Positions 46,871 through 57,000 of a stretch of 64,000 nucleotides of DNA are shown here, piece after piece. Position numbers and translations under genes: made by a program. Origin of the DNA: Rhizobium redzepovicii (GTDB lineage: Bacteria > Pseudomonadota > Alphaproteobacteria > Rhizobiales > Rhizobiaceae). The DNA is taken from NCBI RefSeq assembly GCF_019793435.1, contig NZ_JAILYH010000008.1:124001-188000 (forward strand), in the 5' to 3' direction. Below the pieces are notes generated by a model. It saw only the letters and a program-made list of their open reading frames with translations. It was not told the DNA's origin and searched no databases. Each line of letters starts with the position of its first letter. Position 1 is the first letter of the stretch.

Positions 46871-48427
46871 ATGTCAGGCGCGAATTGCATGGGCCAGCCA
46901 AAACAGACGAGCAGAGTGACGCCGCTCCGCGCCATAAGCCGTGCCGTCTCTTTTGCTGCGTTCAGTGGCCTGCTTCTCAGCCAGACGGCAGCCCTGGCGG
47001 AGTCCGCTTCGCAACAGCCGTCAACGACGGCAAATAGCCGCTCTACGGTCTCTCAGGACAGCACCACGAACGCCGCCGCCGCTTTCGATGACGGCACCGA
47101 CGATAGCGCCACGACGGCGGCAAACGGCACGACCGCAAACCCGGATGATACCGGCCAGAGGCCGGCCATACCGGATGCGCAGGCCGGCGACGACGTGACC
47201 GGCTCCATCCTCGATGAGGATATCCGCCGGCTGAACACCCGCGAAGCACCGATCGACGAAACACTGCCGCGGCGGCGGGCTGCCGAAAGCGCCTCGACGG
47301 CCGAAACGCCGGGCATTCCGATCGGCACCTTCGTGCTCCGCCCGAGCGTCACCCAGAGCATCAACACCGAGACCACCAAGGACGGCAGCACCACGCAACG
47401 GCGCGCCTTCCTCGAAACCGATGCAGCCGCGACGCTCACCTCCGGCTGGGGCCGGCATCAGCTGAGCGTCACCTCGGAGGGCGCCTGGCAGCGGAATATC
47501 AGCGGCGAGGGTGAGGAGCAGCCGTCCTTCAAGGTCAACGGTGACCTCCGGCTGGATCTTCCCGACGATACGGTCGCGCATCTCACCGCCGGTTACAATT
47601 TTTATCGCGAGGATACGGACGACCCCGATGCGATCGCCGACGCCACGCAGCAGTCAGACGTGCAGGAATTTTCGGCTGGCGCTTCCGTCCAACGCGATTT
47701 CGGCGTCCTGCGCGGCACGACGGCGCTGGCACTGACCCGCTCGATCTATTCCGACGCCACGCTTGCCAATGGCACGACCGTTGAGCTCAGCGACCGCAAT
47801 CAGACGACCGGCACGCTGCGCGGCCGCGTCGGTTACGAGCTGTCCCCCGCACTCATCCCCTTCATCGAGGCGACGATCGGCCGGACCCTCTATGACGAGA
47901 CGCGCGATTCGGCCGGTTACGAGCGTTCGGGCCACAGCTACGGCGCCAAGGCAGGCGTCGAGGTCGACCTCGGCGAAAAGCTGAAAGGTGAAGTCGGCGT
48001 CGGCTACGAAATGGCTGATTTCGAAGACAGCCGCCTGTCGTCGATCGATACCGCGACACTCGATGCGAGCCTGCTCTGGTCCCCGATCCGCGGTACCGAT
48101 GTCAATCTCGACCTGCAGACGAGCATCCAGCCCTCGACCACGGCGGGCGAAAGCGGCTACGTCTCGCACGCGCTGACGACGACGGTCACCCACCAGCTGC
48201 GCGACAATCTGGTTGGCACCATGATCGGCGGCGTGACGTGGCGCGACTATCCCACCGACAGCACCATCAACGACGAACTCGTCTATACCGCGGCGACCGG
48301 GCTGACCTGGAACATCAACCGCTATCTCGATTTGACCAGCACGCTCGGCTACGAGCTGACCGCGCGCAAGGAAGGCACCGATTCGCAGCAATGGCGCGCC
48401 GGCGTTGGTCTCAAGCTGAAACGCTAA
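46871..48427 (+). CDS. Outer-membrane beta-barrel protein
   Basis: 518 residues. A signal sequence (AVSFAAFSGLLLSQTAALA, ending near residue 43) is followed by a long Thr/Asp/Ala-rich low-complexity stretch (about 45-150). The rest (about 150-518) alternates polar and hydrophobic strands with repeated G-Y-x and aromatic residues (YELSPALIPFIEATIGR, ending WRAGVGLKLKR), typical of a barrel of the BBP2/OmpL-like group. The last residue is Arg rather than Phe. ATG 46871 or ATG 46889 may be the start. Role unknown. Confidence 0.85.
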   Translation: MSGANCMGQPKQTSRVTPLRAISRAVSFAAFSGLLLSQTAALAESASQQPSTTANSRSTVSQDSTTNAAAAFDDGTDDSATTAANGTTANPDDTGQRPAIPDAQAGDDVTGSILDEDIRRLNTREAPIDETLPRRRAAESASTAETPGIPIGTFVLRPSVTQSINTETTKDGSTTQRRAFLETDAAATLTSGWGRHQLSVTSEGAWQRNISGEGEEQPSFKVNGDLRLDLPDDTVAHLTAGYNFYREDTDDPDAIADATQQSDVQEFSAGASVQRDFGVLRGTTALALTRSIYSDATLANGTTVELSDRNQTTGTLRGRVGYELSPALIPFIEATIGRTLYDETRDSAGYERSGHSYGAKAGVEVDLGEKLKGEVGVGYEMADFEDSRLSSIDTATLDASLLWSPIRGTDVNLDLQTSIQPSTTAGESGYVSHALTTTVTHQLRDNLVGTMIGGVTWRDYPTDSTINDELVYTAATGLTWNINRYLDLTSTLGYELTARKEGTDSQQWRAGVGLKLKR

Positions 48428-48428
48428 G

Positions 48429-48465
48429 CCTGACGCCGAAAAGTGTCAGCGGTTTCGGCATCAGG
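48429..48465. repeat. Short palindromic repeat related to RIME half-element
   Basis: CCTGACGCCGAAA...TTTCGGCATCAGG, an imperfect hairpin just after the barrel gene. The core CCGAAAAGTGT-CAGCGG-TTTCGG matches the first half of the element at 18058. It may also serve as a weak terminator for the plus-strand gene, but no T run follows. Confidence 0.6.
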
Positions 48466-48483
48466 GTACAACACTTGATAAAA

Positions 48484-48515
48484 AGCGCCGCGCATCCGAT
48501 GGGAGGCGCGGCGCT
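48484..48515 (-). terminator. Terminator of galU
   Basis: 10-bp stem AGCGCCGCGC/GCGCGGCGCT around 12 bases; the leftward transcript continues into TTTTT. It sits 28 bases after the galU stop. Confidence 0.87.
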
Positions 48516-48542
48516 CTAACATTGATATAATGTGCGGAAAAC

Positions 48543-49430
48543 TTACCTCAGGCCGGCAAGCAATTCCTTGAAGCCGCCTTCGACGGTCGGGCGGATATCG
48601 GCGCGTTCAAGAGCGTAGGCGACGTTGGCCAGAATGAAGCCGTCCTTGGCGCCGCAGTCATAGGTCGTGCCGCGGAAGTGATAACCGGCGAAATCCTGTT
48701 CCTTCAGCAGCTTCAGCATGCCGTCGGTGAGCTGGATCTCATTGCCGGCGCCGCGCTCCTGGGTTTCGAGGATCCGAAAAATCTCCGGCTGCAGGATGTA
48801 GCGGCCGTTGATGAAGAAGTTGGAAGGCGCCGTTCCCTTGGCGGGCTTTTCCACCATGCCGGTGATTCGGAAGCCCTCGCCGATCGCTTCGCCGACACCG
48901 ACGATGCCATATTTATGGGCCTGGTCGGGCGCACATTCTTCGACGGCGATGATATTGCCGCCGCTCTGGCCGTAAAGGTCGATCATGCCCTTCATGCAAC
49001 CCTTGTCGCCCTTCATGATCATATCGGGCAGCAGCAGCGCGAACGGCTCGTCGCCGACGATCTCGCGGGCGCACCAGACCGCGTGGCCGAGGCCGAGCGG
49101 CTCCTGCTGGCGGGTGAAGCTCACCGTGCCGGCCTTCGGCAATTGCTGGGCTAGAAGAGTGATCTCGGCCTTCTTGGCACGCTCCTTGAGCGTCTGCTCC
49201 AGCTCGAAATGGATGTCGAAATAATCTTCGATGACGTGCTTGTTGCGCCCGGTGACGAAAACCAGATGTTCGATCCCGGCCTCGATCGCCTCATCGACGA
49301 CATATTGAATGATTGGCTTGTCGACGACGGTCAACATTTCCTTCGGAACAGCCTTGGTTGCAGGCAGGAATCGCGTTCCCAACCCGGCAACCGGAAATAC
49401 TGCTTTACGAACTTTGTTGTGTTGAGCCAC
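48543..49430 (-). CDS. galU: UTP-glucose-1-phosphate uridylyltransferase
   Basis: 295-residue nucleotidyltransferase making UDP-glucose, the precursor of exopolysaccharide and glucans. The signature [22 protein letters not shown] (nucleotide-binding, split at residue 10-31) is intact, as are [15 protein letters not shown] and LLPDMIMKG. The start is GTG 49430 behind a strong AGGAGG; no earlier ATG fits. In S. meliloti exoN encodes the same activity. Confidence 0.95.
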   Translation of the reverse strand: MAQHNKVRKAVFPVAGLGTRFLPATKAVPKEMLTVVDKPIIQYVVDEAIEAGIEHLVFVTGRNKHVIEDYFDIHFELEQTLKERAKKAEITLLAQQLPKAGTVSFTRQQEPLGLGHAVWCAREIVGDEPFALLLPDMIMKGDKGCMKGMIDLYGQSGGNIIAVEECAPDQAHKYGIVGVGEAIGEGFRITGMVEKPAKGTAPSNFFINGRYILQPEIFRILETQERGAGNEIQLTDGMLKLLKEQDFAGYHFRGTTYDCGAKDGFILANVAYALERADIRPTVEGGFKELLAGLR

Positions 49431-49634
49431 ACCCGGCCTCCTGCTTCGATCATATCGCTTTGGAAATGGAGCTTTTTAGCTTTAACTAGTATAGAATTGC
49501 TACTGTTTTGCAAATGGTGACCGCAGCGGATCGCCATGGTAAAGAATTTGTTGACTCCGTTCCTGTAGTCTCGGGTCTGGGCGGACATGATGCCCCGTTG
49601 CGCCAGAAACTGAAGATGACGGATACGACTGTCG

Positions 49635-50858
49635 ATGACCCAGAATCACAAATACTCCCTTCGTGGTCTTGCTCTCGCCTTCATTGTCGCCGCCCAGGTG
49701 GGGCTGGTCCCCGACAACGCGAAAGCCGATTCCCGGTTCCAGAAATGGATCGCGGATTTTTACCAAACAGCCGCTCAGAGTGGCATCAGTAAGGCAACTT
49801 ATCAAAAGGCCTTTTCCGGGGTGAGCGAGCCCGATCCGACCGTGCTCGAGAAGGCGGCCTACCAGCCGGAATTCACTTCGAAAATCTGGGACTACGTCGA
49901 TTCCCGCGTCAATCCCTATACGGTCAAGATCGGCCGCGAGATGGCCGCCAAGCACGCCAGGACGCTGGCTGCGATCGAACAGCGATTCGGCGTCGACAAG
50001 ACCATTCTGCTTGCCATCTGGTCGATGGAATCGAATTACGGCGCCATCCTTGATAAGGACGACCGGCTGCATTACGTGCCGCGCGCTCTGGCAACGCTCG
50101 GTTACGCCGATCCGAGCCGCGCCAAATTCGCCAAGAAGCAGCTGATCGCTGCGCTGAAAATCCTGCAGAACGGCGACGTGCCGGCACGCGAGATGACCGG
50201 CTCCTGGGCCGGCGCCATGGGCCACACCCAGTTCATTCCGACAAGCTACCTGCTGTATGCCGTCGATGCCGACGGCAATGGCCATCGCGACATCTGGAAC
50301 TCGGTGCCCGATGCGCTGGCCACCTCGGCCAATCTGCTGATGAAGAACGGCTGGGACACCGGTAAGACCTGGGGCTACGAGGTTGTCGTTCCCGCTGCAG
50401 CCGCCAAGCAGATCGGCAAGACCCATACGCTCGCCCAATGGGCAGCCCTCGGCCTGACCCGCCCGAACGGCAAGGCCTTCCGTGAGAGCGGTACCAAGGC
50501 GGTGCTGAAAATGCCGGCTGGGCCCAGTGGCCCGGGCTTCCTGATGACCGCCAACTTCTTCACCATCAAGAACTACAATGCGTCGGACAGCTATGCACTT
50601 GCCGTCGGCCTGCTTGCCGATCAGATCGCCGGCTACGGCGGCATGCAACAGCGCTGGCCGCGCCCGGACGGCGCCCTCGACATCACAGAGAAATTCGAGC
50701 TGCAGACCCGTCTGAAGACGCTCGGTTATTACAATGGCGAGGTCGACGGCAATTTCGGCTCGGGTTCGAAAGCGGCGATATCGGCGGTGCAGTCTCGCAT
50801 CGGCATGCAGCCGGACGGCGAGCCCTCATTGCCGCTTCTGAACGCCCTTCGTCGCTAG
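49635..50858 (+). CDS. Lytic murein transglycosylase (MltB type)
   Basis: 407 residues. A signal peptide (ALAFIVAAQVGLVPDNAKA) precedes the SLT_2 catalytic domain (about 33-325). The catalytic Glu is in AIWSMESNYGAI, followed by GSWAGAMGHTQFIPTSYL. A peptidoglycan-binding domain ends the protein (about 345-405: LQTRLKTLGYYNGEVDGNFG). It cleaves the glycan strand to give anhydromuramyl ends. Divergent from galU, it lies 86 bases before the SGNH-fold gene. Confidence 0.94.
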   Translation: MTQNHKYSLRGLALAFIVAAQVGLVPDNAKADSRFQKWIADFYQTAAQSGISKATYQKAFSGVSEPDPTVLEKAAYQPEFTSKIWDYVDSRVNPYTVKIGREMAAKHARTLAAIEQRFGVDKTILLAIWSMESNYGAILDKDDRLHYVPRALATLGYADPSRAKFAKKQLIAALKILQNGDVPAREMTGSWAGAMGHTQFIPTSYLLYAVDADGNGHRDIWNSVPDALATSANLLMKNGWDTGKTWGYEVVVPAAAAKQIGKTHTLAQWAALGLTRPNGKAFRESGTKAVLKMPAGPSGPGFLMTANFFTIKNYNASDSYALAVGLLADQIAGYGGMQQRWPRPDGALDITEKFELQTRLKTLGYYNGEVDGNFGSGSKAAISAVQSRIGMQPDGEPSLPLLNALRR

Positions 50859-50944
50859 AAGCGGCGGAATCGTGACCTAGATAAGAGCGGGTGTGGACGC
50901 TGGCCTGTCCTGCGTGCAAGATGCCGGCAGATGCGGAACTGCCC

Positions 50945-52156
50945 ATGACGAAGAAAACTGACCGGACCCCAATCCGTTGGATCGCGCTCGCCCTGGCGGC
51001 GGTTTCGCTATGCCTTGGCGCGCTTGCGCCAGTGCATATGGCGGAAGCCCAGGAGCAGCGCTACCAGCGCCGCTCGATCCTCGATTTCTTCCTCGGCCGG
51101 CGCTACCTCGACGACGGGCCGCAGGCGCCTGATGTCCCGCAGCCGAGGCGCCAGCAACGCAAGCGCCCGCCGCCGCAGAAAGCCATCGTCAACACCCGCA
51201 CCGCGCCGCCGATCCGCGCGCCCGTGCAGGAGGAGCCGGTCGTGCAAAAGCTCAGCGACGCCAAGAAGATCCTGATCGTCGGCGATTTCCTGGCCAGCGG
51301 CCTCGGCGACGGCCTGACTGCGGCCTTCGAGACTTCGCCGGGGGTCGTCGTCGAAGCCCGCGGCAACGTCTCATCCGGTCTTGTCCGCGACGATTATTAC
51401 GACTGGCCGGAACAGCTGCCGGCGATGATCGACGAGCTGAAGCCAGCCATGGTCGTCGTCATGATCGGCGCCAACGACCGCCAACAGATGGTGACCGATA
51501 CCGCCAAGGAGAAGTTCCGCACCGACGGCTGGTTTAGCGAATACCGCCGCCGCGTCCTTTCCTTCGGCAAAGAAGTTACCGACCGCAAGATCCCGCTGCT
51601 CTGGGTCGGTCTTCCCGCCTTCGAATCCGATCAGATGACGGCCGATGCCGTCCAGATGAACCAGCTTTACCGCAACCAGGTCGAAAGCATCGGTGGCGAA
51701 TTCGTCGATATCTGGGATGGTTTCGTCGATGAAAACAGCAACTTCATCGTCACCGGCTCGGATGTGAACGGCCAGCAGGTGCGCCTGCGCACCTCCGATG
51801 GCATCAACCTGACGCAGGCCGGCCGGCGCAAGCTCGCCTTCTATGTCGAAAAGCCTGCCCGCCGCATTCTCGGCACCCAGGCAAGCCCGGATTTGGTCCG
51901 CCTGGACGAAAGCAATCTGCCGGGCCTCGGCCTTCCCACCAATCCGGTCGAACACACCGTGCCGATCAGCCTCTCGGATCCCAATCTCGACGGCGGCGCC
52001 GAGCTTCTCGGCGCGAGGCCCCCGCCAATTACTTTGACCAGGTCGCCCCGCGACCTCCTGGTCGAGCAGGGCGAAATGACGCCCGCGCCGCCCGGCCGCG
52101 TCGACGATTACCGCCTGCCTGCGGCAAAGACGCCGGCTGAAGTCTCGGTGAAATGA
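50945..52156 (+). CDS. Exported SGNH/DUF459-fold protein with altered active site
   Basis: 403 residues. A signal peptide (IALALAAVSLCLGALAPVHMAEA) is followed by a basic, Pro/Gln-rich linker (about 40-100), then the SGNH fold (about 110-320). Block I reads IVGDFLASGLGDGL, with Phe where the GDS serine is normal. Block III is MIGANDRQQM. Block V reads TSDGINLTQAG, with Asn where the catalytic His is normal. So the classical Ser-His pair is absent. The DUF459 family is found next to envelope genes; the function here is unclear and may be non-catalytic. ATG 50945 was chosen because the preceding frame lacks similarity. Confidence 0.85.
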   Translation: MTKKTDRTPIRWIALALAAVSLCLGALAPVHMAEAQEQRYQRRSILDFFLGRRYLDDGPQAPDVPQPRRQQRKRPPPQKAIVNTRTAPPIRAPVQEEPVVQKLSDAKKILIVGDFLASGLGDGLTAAFETSPGVVVEARGNVSSGLVRDDYYDWPEQLPAMIDELKPAMVVVMIGANDRQQMVTDTAKEKFRTDGWFSEYRRRVLSFGKEVTDRKIPLLWVGLPAFESDQMTADAVQMNQLYRNQVESIGGEFVDIWDGFVDENSNFIVTGSDVNGQQVRLRTSDGINLTQAGRRKLAFYVEKPARRILGTQASPDLVRLDESNLPGLGLPTNPVEHTVPISLSDPNLDGGAELLGARPPPITLTRSPRDLLVEQGEMTPAPPGRVDDYRLPAAKTPAEVSVK

Positions 52157-52291
52157 AAAGTCGGCGCGGCAGCCTTCCGCACCGTTCCGTTTGCGTCACC
52201 GCCACCTGCGGCCAGCTTCCCAGCATTGCTTAGAGGCTTGCGTCGGATACCGGCGCGTCAAGCGGTGGCACCCAGAGCCTTTTCCCAATAA

Positions 52292-52318
52292 AAAACTCCG
52301 CCGGAAGGGCGGAGTTTT
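52292..52318. terminator. Bidirectional terminator between SGNH gene and gltD
   Basis: Stem AAAACTCCGCC/GGCGGAGTTTT around five bases. It gives a T run in both directions and lies between convergent genes. Confidence 0.93.
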
Positions 52319-52345
52319 CTCTCGGGATCTCTATGCGGCCTGCAG

Positions 52346-53800
52346 TCAGTTCGGCAGAACAGTTGAGCCCATCAAGGCCTCGTCGATGGCCCGCGCCGCC
52401 TGGCGGCCTTCGCGGATTGCCCAGACCACCAGCGACTGGCCGCGGCGCACGTCGCCCGCCGTCCAGAACTTGTCGACCGACGTCTTGTAGTCGCGGTCGT
52501 TGGCGACGACATTGGTCGAGCCGCGTTTGTCGGTGTTGAGCGTCAGCTTTCCTGCGAGTTCCTTCAGCACGCTTGTTGTGAACGGGCCGCGGAAACCGAT
52601 GGCGATGAAGGCCAGATCGGCGCGGATGATGAATTCCGTGCCCGGAACCGGCCGCCGGCGCTCGTCGACCTCGCAACACTTGACCCCGGTCAGCACGCCG
52701 TCTTCGCCGACGAATTCGAGTGTTGCCACTTGGAACTCGCGCACGGCGCCTTCGGCTTGCGAGGAAGAGGTGCGCATCTTCGTCGCCCAGAAGGGCCAGA
52801 CGGCGAGCTTGTCTTCCTTCTCAGGCGGCTGCGGCCGGATGTCGAGCTGGGTGACCTTGACGGCGCCCTGGCGAAACGCCGTGCCGACGCAGTCCGAAGC
52901 CGTGTCGCCACCGCCGACGACGACGATATGTTTGGCGCCTGCAAGGATCGGGTCCGACGGCCAGCCGACGCTGTCGATGTTCTCGCGCCCGACACGGCGG
53001 TTCTGCTGCACCAGATAGGGCATGGCATCATGCACACCGGCAAGATCCGTGCCCGGAATGCCCGCTTCGCGCGGTGTCTCGGAGCCGCCGCAATAAAGGA
53101 CGGCGTCGTGATCGGCGAGCAGTTGCTCGACCATGACGTCGACGCCGACATTGGCGCCGCAATGGAAGGTGACCCCCTCGCCCTTCATCTGCTCGACGCG
53201 GCGGTCGATGAAGTTCTTCTCCATCTTGAAGTCGGGAATGCCATAGCGCAGCAGGCCGCCCGGCTTGGTCTCGCGCTCATAGACATGCACCTCGTGGCCG
53301 GCGCGGCCGAGTTGCTGGGCAGCCGCCATGCCGGCGGGGCCGGAGCCGATCACCGCAACCTTCTTGCCGGTATGAACCGTGGCCGGCTGCGGCCGGATGA
53401 AGCCGAGCTCATAGGCCTTGTCGGCGATCGCCTGTTCGACCGTCTTGATGGCAACAGGCGCATCTTCGAGGTTCAAAGTGCAGGCTTCCTCGCAGGGCGC
53501 CGGGCAGACGCGGCCGGTGAACTCCGGGAAGTTGTTGGTCGAATGCAGGTTCTGGATCGCCGCTTCCCAGTTGTTGTTGTAGACAAGGTCGTTCCAGTCG
53601 GGGATCTGGTTGTGCACAGGGCAGCCCGTCGGGCCGTGACAATAGGGGATGCCACAGTCCATGCAGCGCGCGGCCTGTTTCTGCACTTCCGGGTCCGACA
53701 TCGGGATCGTGAACTCACGGAAATGGCGGATACGATCCGACGCCGGCTGGTACTTCGCCACTTGCCGGTCGATTTCCAGAAACCCTGTTACCTTACCCAT
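52346..53800 (-). CDS. gltD: Glutamate synthase small subunit
   Basis: 484-residue electron-transfer subunit. The N-terminal iron-sulfur region has ARCMDCGIPYCHGPTGCPVHN and GRVCPAPCEEACT. The FAD motif is KVAVIGSGPAGMAAAQQLG, and the NADPH motif is KHIVVVGGGDTASDCVG. It delivers electrons from NADPH to GltB for glutamate synthesis. I used ATG 53800 (MGKVTGFLEIDRQ); the open frame runs 46 codons further without family similarity. 226 bases separate it from gltB. Confidence 0.96.
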   Translation of the reverse strand: MGKVTGFLEIDRQVAKYQPASDRIRHFREFTIPMSDPEVQKQAARCMDCGIPYCHGPTGCPVHNQIPDWNDLVYNNNWEAAIQNLHSTNNFPEFTGRVCPAPCEEACTLNLEDAPVAIKTVEQAIADKAYELGFIRPQPATVHTGKKVAVIGSGPAGMAAAQQLGRAGHEVHVYERETKPGGLLRYGIPDFKMEKNFIDRRVEQMKGEGVTFHCGANVGVDVMVEQLLADHDAVLYCGGSETPREAGIPGTDLAGVHDAMPYLVQQNRRVGRENIDSVGWPSDPILAGAKHIVVVGGGDTASDCVGTAFRQGAVKVTQLDIRPQPPEKEDKLAVWPFWATKMRTSSSQAEGAVREFQVATLEFVGEDGVLTGVKCCEVDERRRPVPGTEFIIRADLAFIAIGFRGPFTTSVLKELAGKLTLNTDKRGSTNVVANDRDYKTSVDKFWTAGDVRRGQSLVVWAIREGRQAARAIDEALMGSTVLPN

Positions 53801-53979
53801 ATCTTCGTCCCTTACCCTCATGACCGCCTCATCCGCGGCCAATTGTCTGTCGTCAGTCCCGGCATTCCGGGCGGGTTGCTTCTCTTGACCGTCATTGGAA
53901 CATATCCCCTGAAACTTCCGGGCGATCTCGACGGCCATCGGCCATCGGCGTGATCGTCACGGATCATCGAGACGTTTCC

Positions 53980-54016
53980 GATATTCGCCACCTGCAATCA
54001 GCACGTGGCGAATATC
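53980..54016 (-). other. Intercistronic hairpin between gltB and gltD
   Basis: Perfect 12-bp stem GATATTCGCCAC (53980-53991) / GTGGCGAATATC (54005-54016) with a 13-base loop. It is not followed by a T run in either direction, so it does not look like a standard terminator. It lies 10 bases after the gltB stop. It may protect the 3' end or set the relative expression of gltB and gltD. Confidence 0.75.
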
Positions 54017-54026
54017 CCGGTGCAAT

Positions 54027-57000
54027 TCACTCGGCAGCGATGCCCATCCGGCTGCGCTCCATTTCCTCGAGCGCACGACGGTATTCGACCGGCATGACCT
54101 TACGGAACTTCGGGCGGTAGTCGGCCCAGCTGTCGAGGATCTGCTTGGCGCGGGTGGAGCCCGTATAGTGCAGATGGTTGGAGATCAGCTGGTAAAGGCG
54201 CTCCTCGTCATGGCGGGTCATGTCGCCCGAGACGTCGACGCGTCCCTTGTGCATGAGATCGCCGCCGTGATGATGCAGCTTCTCCAGCATGTCGTCCTCC
54301 TCCGGCACCGGCTCGAGTTCGACCATCGCCATATTGCAGCGGCTGGCGAAATCGCCGGTTTCGTCGAGCACATAGGCGACACCGCCGGACATGCCGGCTG
54401 CGAAGTTGCGGCCGGTCGCGCCGAGCACAACGACGACGCCGCCGGTCATGTATTCGCAGCCATGGTCGCCGACACCTTCGACAATGGCGATCGCTCCCGA
54501 GTTGCGGACGGCGAACCGTTCGCCCGCCACGCCGCGGAAGTAGCATTCGCCCTCGGTCGCGCCGTAAAGCACGGTGTTGCCGACGATGATCGAGTTCTCG
54601 GCGACGATCCGCGAATTTTCCGGCGGCCGGATGATGATCTTGCCGCCCGAAAGCCCCTTGCCGACATAGTCGTTGCCATCGCCGATCAGGTTGAAGGTGA
54701 TGCCGCGCGCCAGGAAGGCGCCGAAGCTCTGACCCGCCGTGCCGCGCAGCGTCACATTGATCGTGTCTTCCTTCAGCCCGCGATGGCGGTAACGCTTGGC
54801 GACCTCGCCGGACAGCATCGCACCTGCCGAACGGTCGACGTTCTTGATGCCGACCTCGAAGGCGACGGGCGTCTTGTCGGTCAGCGCCGGCTCAGCCTGC
54901 GCAATCAGCGCGCGGTCGAGAATATCGTCGATCGGGTGCTGCTGCCGGCTCGTCCAGAAAGTCTCTTCCTTGGCGGCATCGACCTTGTGGAAGATGCGGC
55001 TGAAGTCTAGCCCCTTGGCCTTCCAATGCGCCAGCATCTCGTCCTTCTCCAGCAGCTCCGAGGCACCGATGATCTCGTCGAGCCGGGTGACCCCGAGCGA
55101 GGCGAGAATTTCGCGCACTTCGTTGGCAACGAAGAAGAAGTAGTTGATGACATGCTCCGGCGTGCCCTTGAAGCGCTTGCGCAGCACCGGATCCTGGGTC
55201 GCCACGCCGACCGGACAGGTGTTGAGATGGCACTTGCGCATCATGATGCAGCCGGCGGCGATCAGCGGCGCGGTGGCGAAGCCGAATTCGTCGGCGCCGA
55301 GCAGCGCCCCGATGATGACATCGCGGCCGGTCTTCAGGCCGCCGTCCACCTGCAGTGCAATACGCGACCGCAGGCCGTTCAGCACCAGCGTCTGCTGGGT
55401 TTCGGCAAGGCCGATCTCCCAGGGGCTGCCGGCATGCTTGAGCGAGGTCAGCGGCGACGCACCCGTGCCGCCGTCGAAGCCGGCGACCGTAATATGGTCT
55501 GCGCGCGCCTTGGCGACGCCGGCGGCAACCGTGCCGACGCCGACTTCGGAGACCAGCTTGACCGAGACATCGGAGGTCGGGTTGACGTTCTTCAGATCGT
55601 AGATCAGCTGCGCCAGATCCTCGATCGAATAGATATCGTGGTGCGGCGGCGGCGAGATCAGGCCGACGCCCGGCGTCGAGTGACGGGTCTTGGCGACCGT
55701 CGCATCGACCTTGTGACCGGGCAGCTGGCCGCCTTCGCCGGGCTTGGCGCCCTGCGCCACCTTGATCTGCAGCACGTCGGCGTTGACCAGGTATTCGGTC
55801 GTGACGCCGAAGCGGCCCGACGCGATCTGCTTGATTGCCGATCGTTCCGGGTTGCTCGAACCATCGGAGAGCGGCATGTAGCGGTCGGATTCCTCGCCGC
55901 CCTCGCCGGTGTTCGACTTGCCGCCGATCCGGTTCATGGCAATCGCCAGCGTCGTATGCGCCTCGCGGGAGATCGAGCCGAAGGACATCGCCCCGGTCGA
56001 GAAGCGCTTGACGATATCGGCCGCCGGCTCGACCTCGTCGATCGACACCGGCTTGCGGCCGAGCGCCTCGGCGCTCTTGATGTTGAATAGCCCGCGGATC
56101 GTGTTCATCCGCAGCGCCGAATCGTTGACCATCTCGGAGAATTCGCGGTAGCGGTCCTCGGCATTGCCGCGCACGGCATGCTGCAGGGCGGCAACCGCAT
56201 CCGGCGTCCAGGCATGGCTTTCGCCGCGCATGCGGTAGGCGTATTCGCCGCCGATATCGAGCGTCGTCGCCAGCAGCGGATCGGTGCCGAAGGCTGCGTT
56301 ATGGCGCGCGACGGTCTCTTCGGCGATCGCCTCAAGGCCGATGCCTTCGATCATCGTCGCGGTGCCGAAGAAATACTTGTCGACAAGTTCCGACGACAGG
56401 CCGATCGCATCGAAGATTTGCGCGCCGCAATAGGACTGATAGGTCGAAATGCCCATCTTCGACATGACCTTGAGGATGCCTTTGCCGACCGCCTTGATGT
56501 AGCGGTAGACGACCTCGGAAGCATCCACTTCCTTCGGGAACTCACCCTTGGCATGCATATCGAGCAGCGTGTCGAAGGCAAGATAGGGGTTGATCGCTTC
56601 GGCGCCGTAGCCGGCGAGCAGGCAGAAATGATGCACTTCACGCGGTTCGCCGGTCTCGACGACGAGACCGACCGAGGTGCGAAGCCCCTTTCGGATCAGG
56701 TGATGGTGCACGGCCGCCGTTGCCAGCAGCGCCGGAATGGCAATCCGATCTGGCCCGATCTGGCGGTCGGAGAGCACGATGATGTTGTAGCCGCCCTTGA
56801 CGGCCGCTTCCGCGCGCTCGCAGAGCCGGTCGAGCATCTCAGGCATGCCCGCCGCGCCGCGCTCGATGTCATAGGTGAAATCGAGCGTCTTGGTGTCGAA
56901 ACGGTCCTCGGTATGGCCGATCGAGCGAATCTTTTCGAGGTCGCCATTGGTCAGAATCGGCTGACGCACTTCGAGCCGCTTGGCGTTCGCCATGCCTTCG

